DNA of 64,000 bases from the NCBI GenBank assembly GCA_025050535.1, contig JALBVF010000001.1:496001-560000 (forward strand). The letters are read 5' to 3'. Below are positions 55,241-64,000 of the stretch, piece after piece; position 1 is the stretch's first letter; every line of letters starts with the position of its first letter. Under the pieces are notes generated by a model. It was not told the origin of the DNA. It saw nothing but the letters and a program-made list of their open reading frames with translations, and ran no database searches. The position numbers and the translations under genes are program-made. Origin of the DNA: Candidatus Protistibacter heckmannii. GTDB taxonomy: Bacteria > Pseudomonadota > Gammaproteobacteria > Burkholderiales > Burkholderiaceae.

Positions 55241-56059
55241 ATGTATCCGCTGATCTACCTGCGCCCGTCCAGCATCGACGAAGCGGTGCGCCTGCTGCGC
55301 GAGCACGAGGAGGCCCGGCCGTTCTCCGGCGGCATGACCCTGATCACCACGCTCAAGCTGCGCCTGGCCGCGCCCACGCATCTGGTGGGCCCGAGCCGCA
55401 TTGAGGCGCTGCGCGGGATCCGCTTCGAGAACGGCGTGCTGCGCATCGGCGCGGCCACCCGGCATATCGAAGTGGCGCAGTCCGCGACCGTGCGCAAGGC
55501 GCTGCCGGCGCTCGCTGCGCTGGCGGCGCAGATCGCTGATCCGCAGGTGCGCCACCGCGGTACCATGGGCGGCTTGGTCGCCAACAACGACCCCGCCGCC
55601 GACTATCCGGCGGCCGTGCTCGGCCTGGACGGCACGGTGCTCACCGACCGGCGGCACATCGCCGCCGAAGACTTTTTCCTCGGCACCTTCGAAGTCGCGC
55701 TGGAACCCGACGAGCTGGTGACCGCGCTGGAATTCAGGCCGCCGCTGGCCGCGCACCACGAAAAATTCCGCTATCCCGCTTCCAGCTATGCGCTTGCCGG
55801 CGTGTTCGCCGCGCGTCTGGAGAGCAGCGCGCGCGTGGCGGTGACCGGCGCCGGCCCCTCGGTGTTCCGCTGGCGCGAGGCCGAGGCGGCGCTCGACGCC
55901 CGCCCCGGTGCGCATCTCGATCCAGCCGCGCTCGACGGCCTGTTCCCGGATGAGGACGCAATGGCCGGCGACATCCACGCGAGCGCGGCCTACCGCGCCA
56001 ATCTCGTCCACATCACCGCCGTGCGCGCGCTTGCCGCGTTGGCCAAGCAGGAGACATGA
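55241..56059 (+). CDS. Molybdenum hydroxylase FAD-binding subunit (CoxM/XDH type)
   Basis: Intact 272 residues. FAD motifs ARPFSGGMTLI (about residue 27) and RHRGTMGGLVANNDPAADYP (about residue 105), C-terminal YRANLVHITAVRALA. Passes electrons from the iron-sulfur subunit. Its partners in the same operon (S and L) are broken, so the complex cannot form. Adjoins the CoxG-like gene (TGAATG). Confidence 0.88.
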   Translation: MYPLIYLRPSSIDEAVRLLREHEEARPFSGGMTLITTLKLRLAAPTHLVGPSRIEALRGIRFENGVLRIGAATRHIEVAQSATVRKALPALAALAAQIADPQVRHRGTMGGLVANNDPAADYPAAVLGLDGTVLTDRRHIAAEDFFLGTFEVALEPDELVTALEFRPPLAAHHEKFRYPASSYALAGVFAARLESSARVAVTGAGPSVFRWREAEAALDARPGAHLDPAALDGLFPDEDAMAGDIHASAAYRANLVHITAVRALAALAKQET

Positions 56060-56512
56060 ATGGAATTCAAAGGCGAAAAACTGATCAAGGCGCCGCGCGA
56101 AAGCGTCTGGCGCTCCTTGAATGACCCCGAGATGCTGCGCGCCTGCGTGCCCGGCTGCGAATCTCTGGTGGCGCGCACGCCAGATGAATTCGACGTGGTG
56201 GTCGTGGCCGCGGTCGGTCCGGTGAAGGCCAAGTTCAAGGGCAGCCTAACGCTGTCCGAGCGCGCCGCGCCGTTCGGCTACCGCATCGCGGGCAAGGGCG
56301 AGGGCGGCATCGCCGGCTTCGGCAAGATGCAGGCCCAGGTCACTCTGGCCGAGCAGGACGGCGGTACGCTTCTCAGCTATACGGCCTAAGCCCAGGTCGG
56401 CGGGAAGCTCGCGCAGATCGGCGCGCGCCTGGTGAGCTCGGTGGCCAACAAGATGGCCGACGAATTCTTCCTGCGCTTCAACAACGCCGTCTCGGCGCGG
56501 GCCGCGCAATGA
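56060..56512 (+). pseudogene. CoxG-like SRPBCC protein, interrupted by TAA
   Basis: Helps molybdenum hydroxylase maturation or membrane attachment in the CO dehydrogenase family. MEFKGEKLIKAPRESVWRSL and LRACVPGCESL are typical. TAA at 56387-56389 in LLSYTA[15 protein letters not shown], where Gln is expected; the frame continues 40 codons ([20 protein letters not shown]) to TGA overlapping the next ATG. Confidence 0.88.
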
Positions 56513-56943
56513 CGCAGGACGCGGCCGCCGTCCTGGTGGAGCTCGAGGTCAACGGCGAGGCGGTTGCCGCGCGGGTCGACCCGCACACCCTGCTGGTCGA
56601 ATTCCAGCGCGCGCATCTGGGCTTCACCGGCACCCACGTGGACTGCGACACCAGCCAATGCGGCGCCTGCACCGTCAACCTCGACGGGCTGGCGGTCAAG
56701 TCCTGCACCGTGCTCGCCGCGCATGCCGCCGGCGGCAAGGTGATCACGGTCGAGGGCCTGGCCGCGCAGCACCGCAACGCGGCGGGCTTTCATCCGGTGC
56801 AGCAGGCGTTCAGACTGCCACGGCCTGCAGTGCGGCTTCTGCACGCCTGGCATGATCATGGGGATCGACCACTATCTGCGCCAGCCCGCGGAGGACATCC
56901 GCCTCGACGAGGAAAGCATCTGCACCGCGCTCGAGGGCAACGC
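56509..56943 (+). pseudogene. Molybdenum hydroxylase [2Fe-2S] subunit (CoxS type), frameshifted and 3-prime deleted
   Basis: First cluster motif [20 protein letters not shown] intact. Frame lost near 56813; the second-cluster piece [16 protein letters not shown] lies in another frame, and the terminal CRCTGY motif is gone: EGNA runs straight into the large subunit. A deletion thus removed the end of this gene and the start of the next. Confidence 0.88.
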
Positions 56944-58990
56944 CAGGCGTGGGCCGCCTTCCTGCACTCGCCGCATGCGCATGCGCGCATTCTCTCGATC
57001 GACGTCGAGGCGGCGCGCGCCGCGCCCGGCGTGCTGGCCGTGCTCACCGGCGCCGACTACGCGCAGACTGGCTGGAAGGGCATCGACCATATCCCCAATC
57101 CGGCCGACGCCATCGTCCACACCCAGCCCACGTTCACCGAATTTCTGACCGGCTCCGTGTTCAACCAGCGCCATCTTCCGCTGCCGGTGGACAAGGTCCG
57201 CCACGTCGGCGAGGCGGTGGCGATGGTGGTGGCCGAGACAGCGCTCCAGGCGCGCGACGCGGCGGAGCTGATCCTGGTGGACTACGGGCCGCTGCCGGCG
57301 GTGGTGCAGGCCGACGACGCTCTGGCCGGGAACGCGCCGCAGCTCTGGGACGGCGTGCCCGGCAACCTCTGCTTCCAGGCCCGCATCGGCGACGCGGACG
57401 CGGCCCGCGCCGCGTTCACGCGCGCGGCCCATGTGGTGCGCCGCGAATTCCGCATCAGCCGCATCGTCATCTGCCAGATGGAGCCGCGCTCGGCCATCGG
57501 CCTGCACGAGGACGGCGCCTACACGCTGATCTCCGGCAGCCAAGGCAGCGTGCGCCTGAAGATGTCGCTGGCCGGCATCCTCGGCGTGGCGTCGGAACAC
57601 GTGCGGGTGGTCTGCCCCGACGTCGGCGGCGGCTTCGGCCCGCGCACCTTTTTATATGTGGAGCAGCTGGCGGTGCTGTGGGCGGCGCGCGTCGCCGGCC
57701 GCCAGGTAAAATGGACCAGCGACCGCAGCGAAGCCTTCCTGAGCGATCACCAGGGCCGCCGACGGCGTGATCCGCGCCGCGGCTGCCTTCGACGCCGACG
57801 GCTTGCTGCTGGCGCTCGACCATGAATGGCTGGGCAACGTCGGCGCGCACACCGTGTCCATCGTGCCGATGGCCAACGGCACCCGCATGATGAGCACGGT
57901 CTACCACGTGCCCGTCGCCACCGTCCTGGTCAGCGCCGCGCTCAGCAACACCGTGCCCTACCGCGGCACCGGCCGGCCCGAGGCCTCGCACGTAATGGAG
58001 CGGCTGCTCGACATCGCCGCGTGCGAGATGGACATCGACCGGATGGAGATCCGCTGCCGAAATCTCGTCGGCAAGGAGCGTCTGCCTTACCGCAGCCCCA
58101 TTGGCCTGCACTACGACAGCGGCGACTTCCGCGGCAACATGGAGAAGGCGCTGGAGATGGCCGACTGGAGCGGCTTCGCGGCGCGCCAGCAGGCGGCGCG
58201 CGCGCAGGGCCGGCTGCTCGGCATCGGCCTGGCGAACTATGTGGAGTCTCCGGTCGGCGCGCCGCGCGAGCGCATCGTCGTGAACTTGCTGCCCGAGGGC
58301 GTGGTGGCCGTGGTGTCCGGCACGCAGTCCACGGAGCAGGGCCACGAGACCACCTTTGTCCTGGTGCTGGCCCAGCAGCTGGGCGTGCCGATGGACAGCA
58401 TCCGCCTGCGCACGGGCGACACGGAATTCGTCGCCGTCGGCGGCGGCACCCATTCCGACCGCTCGATGCGCCTGGGCGGCACGCTGCTCGTCGAGGCCGC
58501 CGCCAAGATCCGGGCCGCAGCCGAATTCAACGGCCGCATGGCCGCGTATCCGACCGGCTGCGCGGTCTGCGAAGTCGAGGTGGACGCGGGCACGGGCGTG
58601 AGCCGCATCCTGCGCTACACCTCGGTGGACGACGTCGGCAAGCCGATCAATCCGATGATCGTTGAAGGTCAGGTCCACGGCGGCCTGGCCCAGGGCATTG
58701 GGCAGGCGTTTTCCGAAGGCTATTTCGTCGAGCGCGACAGCGGTCAGGTGCTCATCGGCTCGTATATGGACTATGGCGTTCCGCCGCTGGCGGTGGCGCT
58801 GACCGAGGACCCCACCGCGGGAAATCCGCTCGGCGTCAAGGGCGGCGGCGAAAGCGGCATCACGCCGGCCACCGCCGTCATCTTCAATGCGCTGGCCGAT
58901 GCGCTGCGCGGTCTGGGCGTCGACGGCGAACCGCCGATGCCGGCCTCGCCCGGCGCGCTCTGGGATTTCATGCAAGGAGACAAACGATGA
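56944..58990 (+). pseudogene. Molybdenum hydroxylase large (molybdopterin) subunit (CoxL type), 5-prime deleted and frameshifted
   Basis: Begins mid-protein at [20 protein letters not shown]; the usual first 20-60 residues are deleted. Continues [20 protein letters not shown] and [20 protein letters not shown]; shift near 57755, then [40 protein letters not shown] (molybdopterin contacts) and the catalytic Glu region GVKGGGESGITPATAV near the end. Stop overlaps the next ATG. In this family the enzyme hydroxylates an aromatic or N-heterocyclic carbon; substrate unknown. Confidence 0.88.
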
Positions 58991-59627
58991 GTTCCGATTC
59001 CGTCCTGCTCGAGCGGCGCGACGACGGCCTGCTCGACATCGTCCTGAACCGCGCCGACAAGGGCAATCTGCTCAACGCCGAAACCGGCGAAGCCATTATC
59101 GCCGCGCTGCGCGACATCGGCGCCGACTTCTGCACCGGCCGCGAATCACCGATGCCGCCGCCGGGCTCCAAACCCTCGGCCGAGATGCGGCGCGGCATCG
59201 TCGCCGCGCCGCCGCTGGCGCTGTACGACGCGGTCAAGGCCGCGCGCTGGCCTGTGTGGCCGACATCACGCTGGCCGAGGAAGGTGCCGAGTTTCAGATT
59301 CCCGAGATGGAGAGCGACATTCTGCCCACGCTGGTGATGTCCGCGCTCGTCGGCCGCGTGCCGCTCAAGACCATCGCCTATCTGGTGCTGAGCCGCGCCA
59401 AGATCGGCGCTGCCGAGGCGCTGCGGATGGGCCTGGTGAGCCGCGTGCTGGGCGCCGCTGCGCTCGACGCCGAAGCCGAGGCGCTCACCGCCACGCTGCT
59501 CGCGGGCGGCGCGGTGTCGATGCGCGCCATCAAGCAATACCTGACCCTGGCGCCGGAGATGCCGGCCGCCGGCGCTAGCGGACTGGCCGCCCATCTGGTG
59601 TCCACCGCCTTGTCGGCGCGCTTCTGA
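58987..59627 (+). pseudogene. Enoyl-CoA hydratase/isomerase, deleted and frameshifted
   Basis: Crotonase-fold protein: LDIVLNRADKGNLLNAETGE, then a gap of about 10 residues before DFCTGRESPMPPPG; after LYDAVKAARW a deletion of about 18 residues (the oxyanion-loop region) and a frame change precede DITLAEEGAEFQIPEMESDI. C-terminal LVLSRAKIGAAEALRMGLVS intact to 59627. Loss of the central segment removes part of the active site. Confidence 0.82.
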
Positions 59628-59667
59628 GCGCGCCCGTTTTTTCATTGCCTTCCAGAAGACTGATCCC

Positions 59668-60623
59668 ATGCGCCGCGCGCTGATCCAAACCCTGTGCGCC
59701 GCCGTCCTCGGCGCCACCCTGTTCGCCGCCAATTCGCAGGCGCAGAAATATCCCGACAAGCCGATCCGCATGATCCTCGGCTATGCCGCCGGCAGAGGCA
59801 TCGACAGCGTCACCCGTCAGGTGGCCGACAAGATGGAGAAGCTCTCGGGGCAACCCGTGATCGTCGAAAACCGGCCCGGCGCCCTGGGCAATATCGCCGC
59901 GCAGGCGGTGGCGGTCTCGCCGCCAGACGGCTACACCATCCTGTTCACGCCCAACTCCACGCACGCGGCCAACGTCCACCTGTTCAAGAAGCTGCCTTTC
60001 GATCCGGTGAAGGACTTCGTGCCCGTCGGACCAGTGGCCACCCTGGGCTTCGTGCCGATCGTCAATCCCGACACCATGCCGGTGCACAACGTGGTCGAGC
60101 TCACCGCCATTCTCAAGCGCGATCCTGGCAAGTATTCCTACGGCAGCGGAAACGCCACCGGCCAGGTCGCCGGCGAGCTGTAAAAAAGCCTGGCGGGCGT
60201 GGACGCGGTCAACATCGTCTACAAGAGCGTGCAGTAGGCCATGACCGACCTGATCGGCGGGCGCATCCACTTCATCTTCGCCGCCGTCACGCTGGCCATC
60301 CCGCAGGTCAAGGGCGGCCGCGTGCGCTCCCTGGCGGTCACCGGCCGCGCGCGGCCCTCGGCGCTGAAGAACGTGCCCACCATGATCGAGGCCGGCGTCG
60401 CCGGCTAAGACCTCACCGCCTGGTTCGGCATCTTCGCGCCGGCCAAGACGCTGCCCGAGGTGGTCAATATCCTGACCGGCCTGGTACGCAAGGCCGTGAG
60501 CGATCCGCAGACCGGCGAATTCATGCGCTCGATCGGAGCGCCACGGACCTAGGCAAGACCGCCGCCGCCGACACCGAGAAGTGGGGCAAGCTGGTGCCGC
60601 TGTCCCATATCGAACCGCAATAA
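59668..60623 (+). pseudogene. Bug-family (TctC-like) periplasmic solute receptor, three stops
   Basis: Signal peptide MRRALIQTLCAAVLGATLFA, then KYPDKPIRMILGYAAG and ENRPGALGNIAAQAVA. Stops at 60181-60183 (TAA), 60235-60237 (TAG, Gln site before AMTDLIGG) and one in GVAG-stop-DLTAWFGIFAPA (TAA, Tyr site) near 60405; also a shift near 60540. The typical Bug C-terminus follows to 60623. Transport partner genes absent, as usual for Bug receptors. Confidence 0.88.
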
Positions 60624-60636
60624 AGACGGAGCCGCC

Positions 60637-61345
60637 ATGCCAAACGGATATCTGCAATACGGCGTCGGCCCGCACAAGGTGATGGTGTTTGGCGGCTGGT
60701 TCGGCTCCTCGGACGACTGGGCCGCGGCGACCAACGCCTTCGACGCCGACGCCTTCACCTATGTGATGTTCGACTACCGCGGCTACGGCCGCTCCAAGGA
60801 ACTGGCCGGCGAATACATCTTCGACGAGGCGGCGCGCGACGCGCTGGCCCTGGCCGACAGCCTGGGTTGGGTACGCTTCAGCCTGATCGGCCATTCAATG
60901 GGCGCGGCGGCCATGCAGAATCTGCTGCTGACCGCGCCGGAGCGCATCGCGGCCATGGCCTCGGTGATCGGCGTGCCGGCCTGCGGTTCCGGCGCGGCGC
61001 GAATTCATCATCAACTTCTCCACCGGCAGCCGCCTGCCCAAGGCCTGGTTGGCGGCGGTGGCGCGCAAGTCGCTCGCGCATTCCACGCCCGAGGCCTTCA
61101 GCGCCTACCTGAGCGAATGGGGCCGCAAGGATTTTTCCGCCGAGGTGGACGGTAATCCGACGCCCGTGCTGGCCATCGTCGGCGAGCACGATCCGAGCAT
61201 CCATGCCGAGCTGACCCGGCAGACCTGGCTGCGCTGGTATCCGAACGCGCGCCGGGAAGTGTTGGCCAACGCCGGCCACTATCCGATGATGGAAGCGCCG
61301 CTGGCGCTGTACGCGATGATTCAGGGATTTCTCGTCGGGCATTGA
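60637..61345 (+). pseudogene. Alpha/beta hydrolase, frameshifted
   Basis: Oxyanion and nucleophile motifs VMVFGGWFGSSDDW and LIGHSMGAAAMQN (Ser in GHSMG, about residue 88). One-base shift near 61000: after VPACGSGAAR the family reading EFIINFSTGSRLPKAWLAAV is in another frame and holds the Asp/His partners (VGEHDPSIHAEL, NAGHYPMMEAPLALY). Ends at 61345. Probable ester or thioester hydrolase of the pathway. Confidence 0.83.
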
Positions 61346-61658
61346 AGGCGCGCCCTTCATCCTCTCCGGAATCCGCTTGTAGACATGCATCACCTGGGGT
61401 CCTTCAGTCACCAAGGCTTGAACGGATAATCAAGGAACATGCATTCAAAGCACCTCCATCGGCGGGCCTTCTTCCAGCGCATCCCATGCCGCCCGCGGCA
61501 CCGGCGGCCAAACCACCGCATCCGGCCAGGCGCCGGTCACGTAGCCGCAGCCGAAGGCCCCTAAAACAAGCAGCCATCGTCTCGCGCATCGGCTCGGCCG
61601 ATGGGGGAAGGAACTTACCGCAAGCAGCGAGACGAGAGGAGGGCGCTCACCCTTTGAC
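61346..61658. other. Region without clear gene before the large ORF
   Basis: 313 bp. A 71-codon minus-strand frame (61445-61660, MSKGERPPLVSLLAVSSFPH with a hydrophobic stretch WLLVLGAFGCGYVTG) is possible, but its start overlaps the start of the large gene. An AGGAGG lies at 61636-61641, 17 bases before the ATG at 61659, longer than ideal. Confidence 0.4.
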
Positions 61659-64000
61659 ATGGAGGCGGACTCCATCAGTGCCGGCCTGAGCAGCGCGGTG
61701 GCCGGGGTGGCCGGCCGGATGCTGCTGGGCACGGCCAGGGCCTTGCCGTCCGAACCGGTGCCTCAACTGATCCACCGCTTCTGGTCGGTCTGGAAAATCG
61801 GCGACGCGGAATTGCGTTCCGTCGTCCAGACCGCCCTGCAGGCGCAGGACTACACGACGCTGCTCCACACGACGGATCTGGGTTCGGTGCGCACCGCGCT
61901 GGACACCATGGATCTGCTGGCCGGGGTCAGAAACCGGATCCAGATCCATCCCGGGTATGCCTTGTTCGAAGGCATACCCGGCGTCAATGCCGCCAGGCTG
62001 AAATCCGCTTTTTACCGCGAGGACGCCGGTCCGCTGTGCAATATCCTCTCCGCGAAGGACATCGCCAGCTACGCAGCGCTGCACAAGTATGGCGGCGTGT
62101 TCATGGACATACGCGTCCGTCTGGCCGAAGGTGGCGGAGACCGGCCGCTCCATCCGCGATACTGGGTTCCCGGCAGAGAGCTGCTGGACGTCTTCGCCGG
62201 CGAAGGCACGGCGGGCATCCGGCACGACGGCTTTTCCTTCGCCGATGCCGGCGGCCTGAGTTTTCATCAGATATGGCAGCGCGTCGCCGAGGCCGAAGAG
62301 CTGGGTTCGCCGGACTGCATCCCCTGTCAGGACTATCTATTCAACGTCTACCTGCAGGAAGACCTGGAGGGCCGAATCGGCACTCCAGAACAGTCCTTGC
62401 GCACGGTGCTGATATGGGCGGGGCTGATCGGGCCGCACACCCGCCATGTCGACTGGAGCAAGGCCGTGGAAAGCCTGTCCGCCGACATGGCCGCGATGTT
62501 CTCCGAGCATCTGGCCAACTCCCGCGGCCTGCGTTTCTACACCCGGGAAGAAAAGATGCGCTACGCGGCGAGCCGGGTCAATGCGGCGATGCTGCCTTCG
62601 CCCTTGCTGCCGGGCTCGGAGGCCGTCCCCAGAGCGGCCGACACGGAGCTGACGCATGTCCGCCGGTTCTTGCCGCTTTGGCGAGAGGCCATCGTGGCGG
62701 CGGGTTACAACCCCGACAGGAAGGTTTTGGTTCGCCTGCCCCTCGTGCGCCATGAGAGGTCGATGACGCTGCTGGATTATCTGTCTGGGTACGGCCTCGC
62801 GGCCGTGGCCCGGCCACACACCTGGACGCAGAACAACATGGAGCCCGTGGACCGCACGGCCATCGGCGTTGCCTACGATGAGGCGGCGCGGCGCTACAAC
62901 GCCGGCATCGCCGGCTATCTGCGCGATCTGGCCCGGGAGGGCCTGCGCCGCGAAGGTTTCTGCGAAGTGGATCTGGACGACTGCGATCCCGCCATCGTCG
63001 TCGAGGGGGCCTGCGATCCCACCGACACGCGCCGGCCGACCCGCACCGCTCTGCGCCAGCATCAGCTCGAGCGGGCGTATGAGGCGCCGTCCTTCGCCGG
63101 GCTGCTGGTCGACGGCTATGCGGCGAGCCTGACGCAGATCGTGCGCCAGGCGCTTTCCCATGTGCCAGTCGTCGTGTCTGCCATCGGTGTGTCGGAATCC
63201 GCACAGAAAGAGGAATGGGGGCACTTCACCCTTCATCTGCTGAATCTGCTTGCCGATATGATGCCGCTCTCCGGAAAATTCAGGGGCGATGCAGCCGCTT
63301 CGCTGGCGAATGGCGCGGGCCACGATCTTTCGCGTACGGGCGTGCGCGCGGACATGCATGCCAGCCATGCGCTGCGCGGCGCGCGCATCGCGTCCAGCGC
63401 CGGCGGCGGATATGTTCGGCGCGTGCCGGCGACGCCGCTGACGAGTCCGCAGGCGGACACCGCGCGGATGGCGTTGGCCGAGATGGCGGCGGACGGATCA
63501 CGGGTGGTGGCCCTGGACACGGGCCTCTTCCACGTCGTCTGGCTGGACAGCAGCCCCGTTCCTGTTGCGCGCGTCAACGGCAACTGGATGGTCCACGGCT
63601 GGGACGGCAGGACCGTTGCGAGCCGCACCTTGGTGGAGTTCGAGCCGGGCCATCGCGGCGTGCTGCATCATGCGGGCCTGTTCGGCGGCGGCCGTCCGAC
63701 CGCCGGCCCGCCAGCGAACAAGACGCAGCGCTGGCGGGAATATCAGCAGCGCTGGAACGTCGGCGGCGTGCAGAAGGGGCGCTCCTATGCAAGCTGGAGC
63801 AAGACCTATGCGAACAACATGCAGCTCGCCATAAAGACCAACGCCGCCGTCGACGGTTATCAGCGGGTCATAGGCTGGGGGCGGCGGGAAGTCACCATCG
63901 ACGTCGCGGTCAAGGGGGGAACCTATCGGCGCCGGCTCGACATCGGGGGCGAGGCGGTGAAGACCTCCCTGGAATACAAGGCGGGCCGGCAGACGCTGAC
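61659..64000 (+). CDS. Large putative multidomain toxin/effector: GT-A-like N-terminus and PD-(D/E)XK-like segment (partial)
   Basis: Open for 780 codons from ATG 61659 to the window edge without any stop, while almost all its upstream neighbours are broken. N-terminal 30-160: LIHRFWSVWKIGDAELR (residues 37 on), long helical insert, LKSAFYREDAGPLCNILSAK, then YAALHKYGGVFMDIRVRL (about 138-155). This is the layout of GT-A glycosyltransferase domains in TcdA/TcdB-like and Och1-like proteins: an IH-x-FW strand, an R-x-D-x2-R-like helix and a DxD strand. The DxD is D150-I-R152, with Arg for the second Asp. Residues about 330-700 are not recognised. Near the edge, a strand pair EVTIDVAVKGG and YRRRLD761 followed by E772-Y-K774 fits the D-x10-ExK core of PD-(D/E)XK nucleases in polymorphic toxins. 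No signal peptide seen. Domain calls are by eye; alternative: a degenerate surface or effector protein of another fold. Confidence 0.6.
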   Translation, partial: MEADSISAGLSSAVAGVAGRMLLGTARALPSEPVPQLIHRFWSVWKIGDAELRSVVQTALQAQDYTTLLHTTDLGSVRTALDTMDLLAGVRNRIQIHPGYALFEGIPGVNAARLKSAFYREDAGPLCNILSAKDIASYAALHKYGGVFMDIRVRLAEGGGDRPLHPRYWVPGRELLDVFAGEGTAGIRHDGFSFADAGGLSFHQIWQRVAEAEELGSPDCIPCQDYLFNVYLQEDLEGRIGTPEQSLRTVLIWAGLIGPHTRHVDWSKAVESLSADMAAMFSEHLANSRGLRFYTREEKMRYAASRVNAAMLPSPLLPGSEAVPRAADTELTHVRRFLPLWREAIVAAGYNPDRKVLVRLPLVRHERSMTLLDYLSGYGLAAVARPHTWTQNNMEPVDRTAIGVAYDEAARRYNAGIAGYLRDLAREGLRREGFCEVDLDDCDPAIVVEGACDPTDTRRPTRTALRQHQLERAYEAPSFAGLLVDGYAASLTQIVRQALSHVPVVVSAIGVSESAQKEEWGHFTLHLLNLLADMMPLSGKFRGDAAASLANGAGHDLSRTGVRADMHASHALRGARIASSAGGGYVRRVPATPLTSPQADTARMALAEMAADGSRVVALDTGLFHVVWLDSSPVPVARVNGNWMVHGWDGRTVASRTLVEFEPGHRGVLHHAGLFGGGRPTAGPPANKTQRWREYQQRWNVGGVQKGRSYASWSKTYANNMQLAIKTNAAVDGYQRVIGWGRREVTIDVAVKGGTYRRRLDIGGEAVKTSLEYKAGRQTL
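61951..61981. repeat. 13-bp perfect inverted repeat inside the large ORF
   Basis: Arms CCGGGTATGCCTT and its exact complement around GTTCG, encoding PGYALFEGIPG (residues about 98-108). Could fold strongly in mRNA or serve as a binding site. Confidence 0.9.

Noticed and set aside
61445-61660. Minus-strand 71-codon frame with one hydrophobic stretch
   Set aside because: Its start overlaps the ATG of the large plus-strand ORF and no ribosome site is visible; kept only as a remark in the intergenic entry.

Overview
The window (about 66 percent GC except for one AT-rich island) looks like a betaproteobacterial chromosome, most likely Burkholderiales, with Rhodocyclales as the alternative. The evidence is the tyrB-type aminotransferase divergent from uvrB followed by iscRSUA-hscBA-fdx-iscX, the nth/rsxB-like/DUF1841 block, an intracellular polyhydroxybutyrate depolymerase, and two Bug-type (TctC-like) solute receptors in aromatic catabolic operons. 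The dominant trait is selective gene decay. Housekeeping genes (uup, parE, parC, htpG, nth, tyrB, uvrB, the whole isc operon) are intact. About half of the catabolic, signalling and resistance genes carry in-frame stops (CAG to TAG, TGG to TGA, Tyr to TAA), frameshifts or small deletions. That distribution argues against random sequencing error and for a lineage in recent genome degradation.

Layout. 1-5420: LysR regulator, broken LigB-type dioxygenase, and a c-di-GMP cluster (broken GAF-GGDEF cyclase, broken EAL protein, intact PilZ protein). 5532-6971: arsenic operon (arsR intact; arsC and aquaporin-like gene broken). 7062-9416: AT-rich degenerate integrative element beside tRNA-Arg(CCT), with wrecked P4-type integrase, frameshifted AlpA and a split membrane protein. 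9564-18146: uup, a wrecked feruloyl-CoA synthetase-like gene, parE-parC. 18290-23448: two-part chromate-type transporter (first half broken), RidA, VOC protein, htpG, broken spermidine synthase-like gene. 23594-30135: broken outer-membrane barrel, broken AraC regulator and a valine-degradation operon in which three of four genes hold a single stop. 30089-36000: CoxE/MoxR pair, two cytochromes c, unknown small genes, DUF1841, nth, ferredoxin. 36186-38694: unidentified pseudogene and interrupted phaZ. 38950-48110: aminotransferase, uvrB and the complete isc operon. 48149-61345: two divergent catabolic operons around an intact IclR regulator, largely decayed (ring-hydroxylating dioxygenase, aldolase, ketopantoate reductase-like, Bug receptor on one side; FAD monooxygenase, molybdenum hydroxylase CoxM/G/S/L, enoyl-CoA hydratase, Bug receptor, hydrolase on the other).

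61659-64000: an open frame of at least 780 codons that runs off the right edge with no stop. It resembles a large multidomain toxin or effector: a GT-A glycosyltransferase-like N-terminus (toxin-type IHRFW and YGGVFMD motifs) and, near the window edge, a D-x10-ExK pattern like a PD-(D/E)XK nuclease. It is the best candidate for an undescribed system here. Several unusually long perfect inverted repeats (17-bp, 13-bp and 2x13-bp arms) lie inside coding frames.
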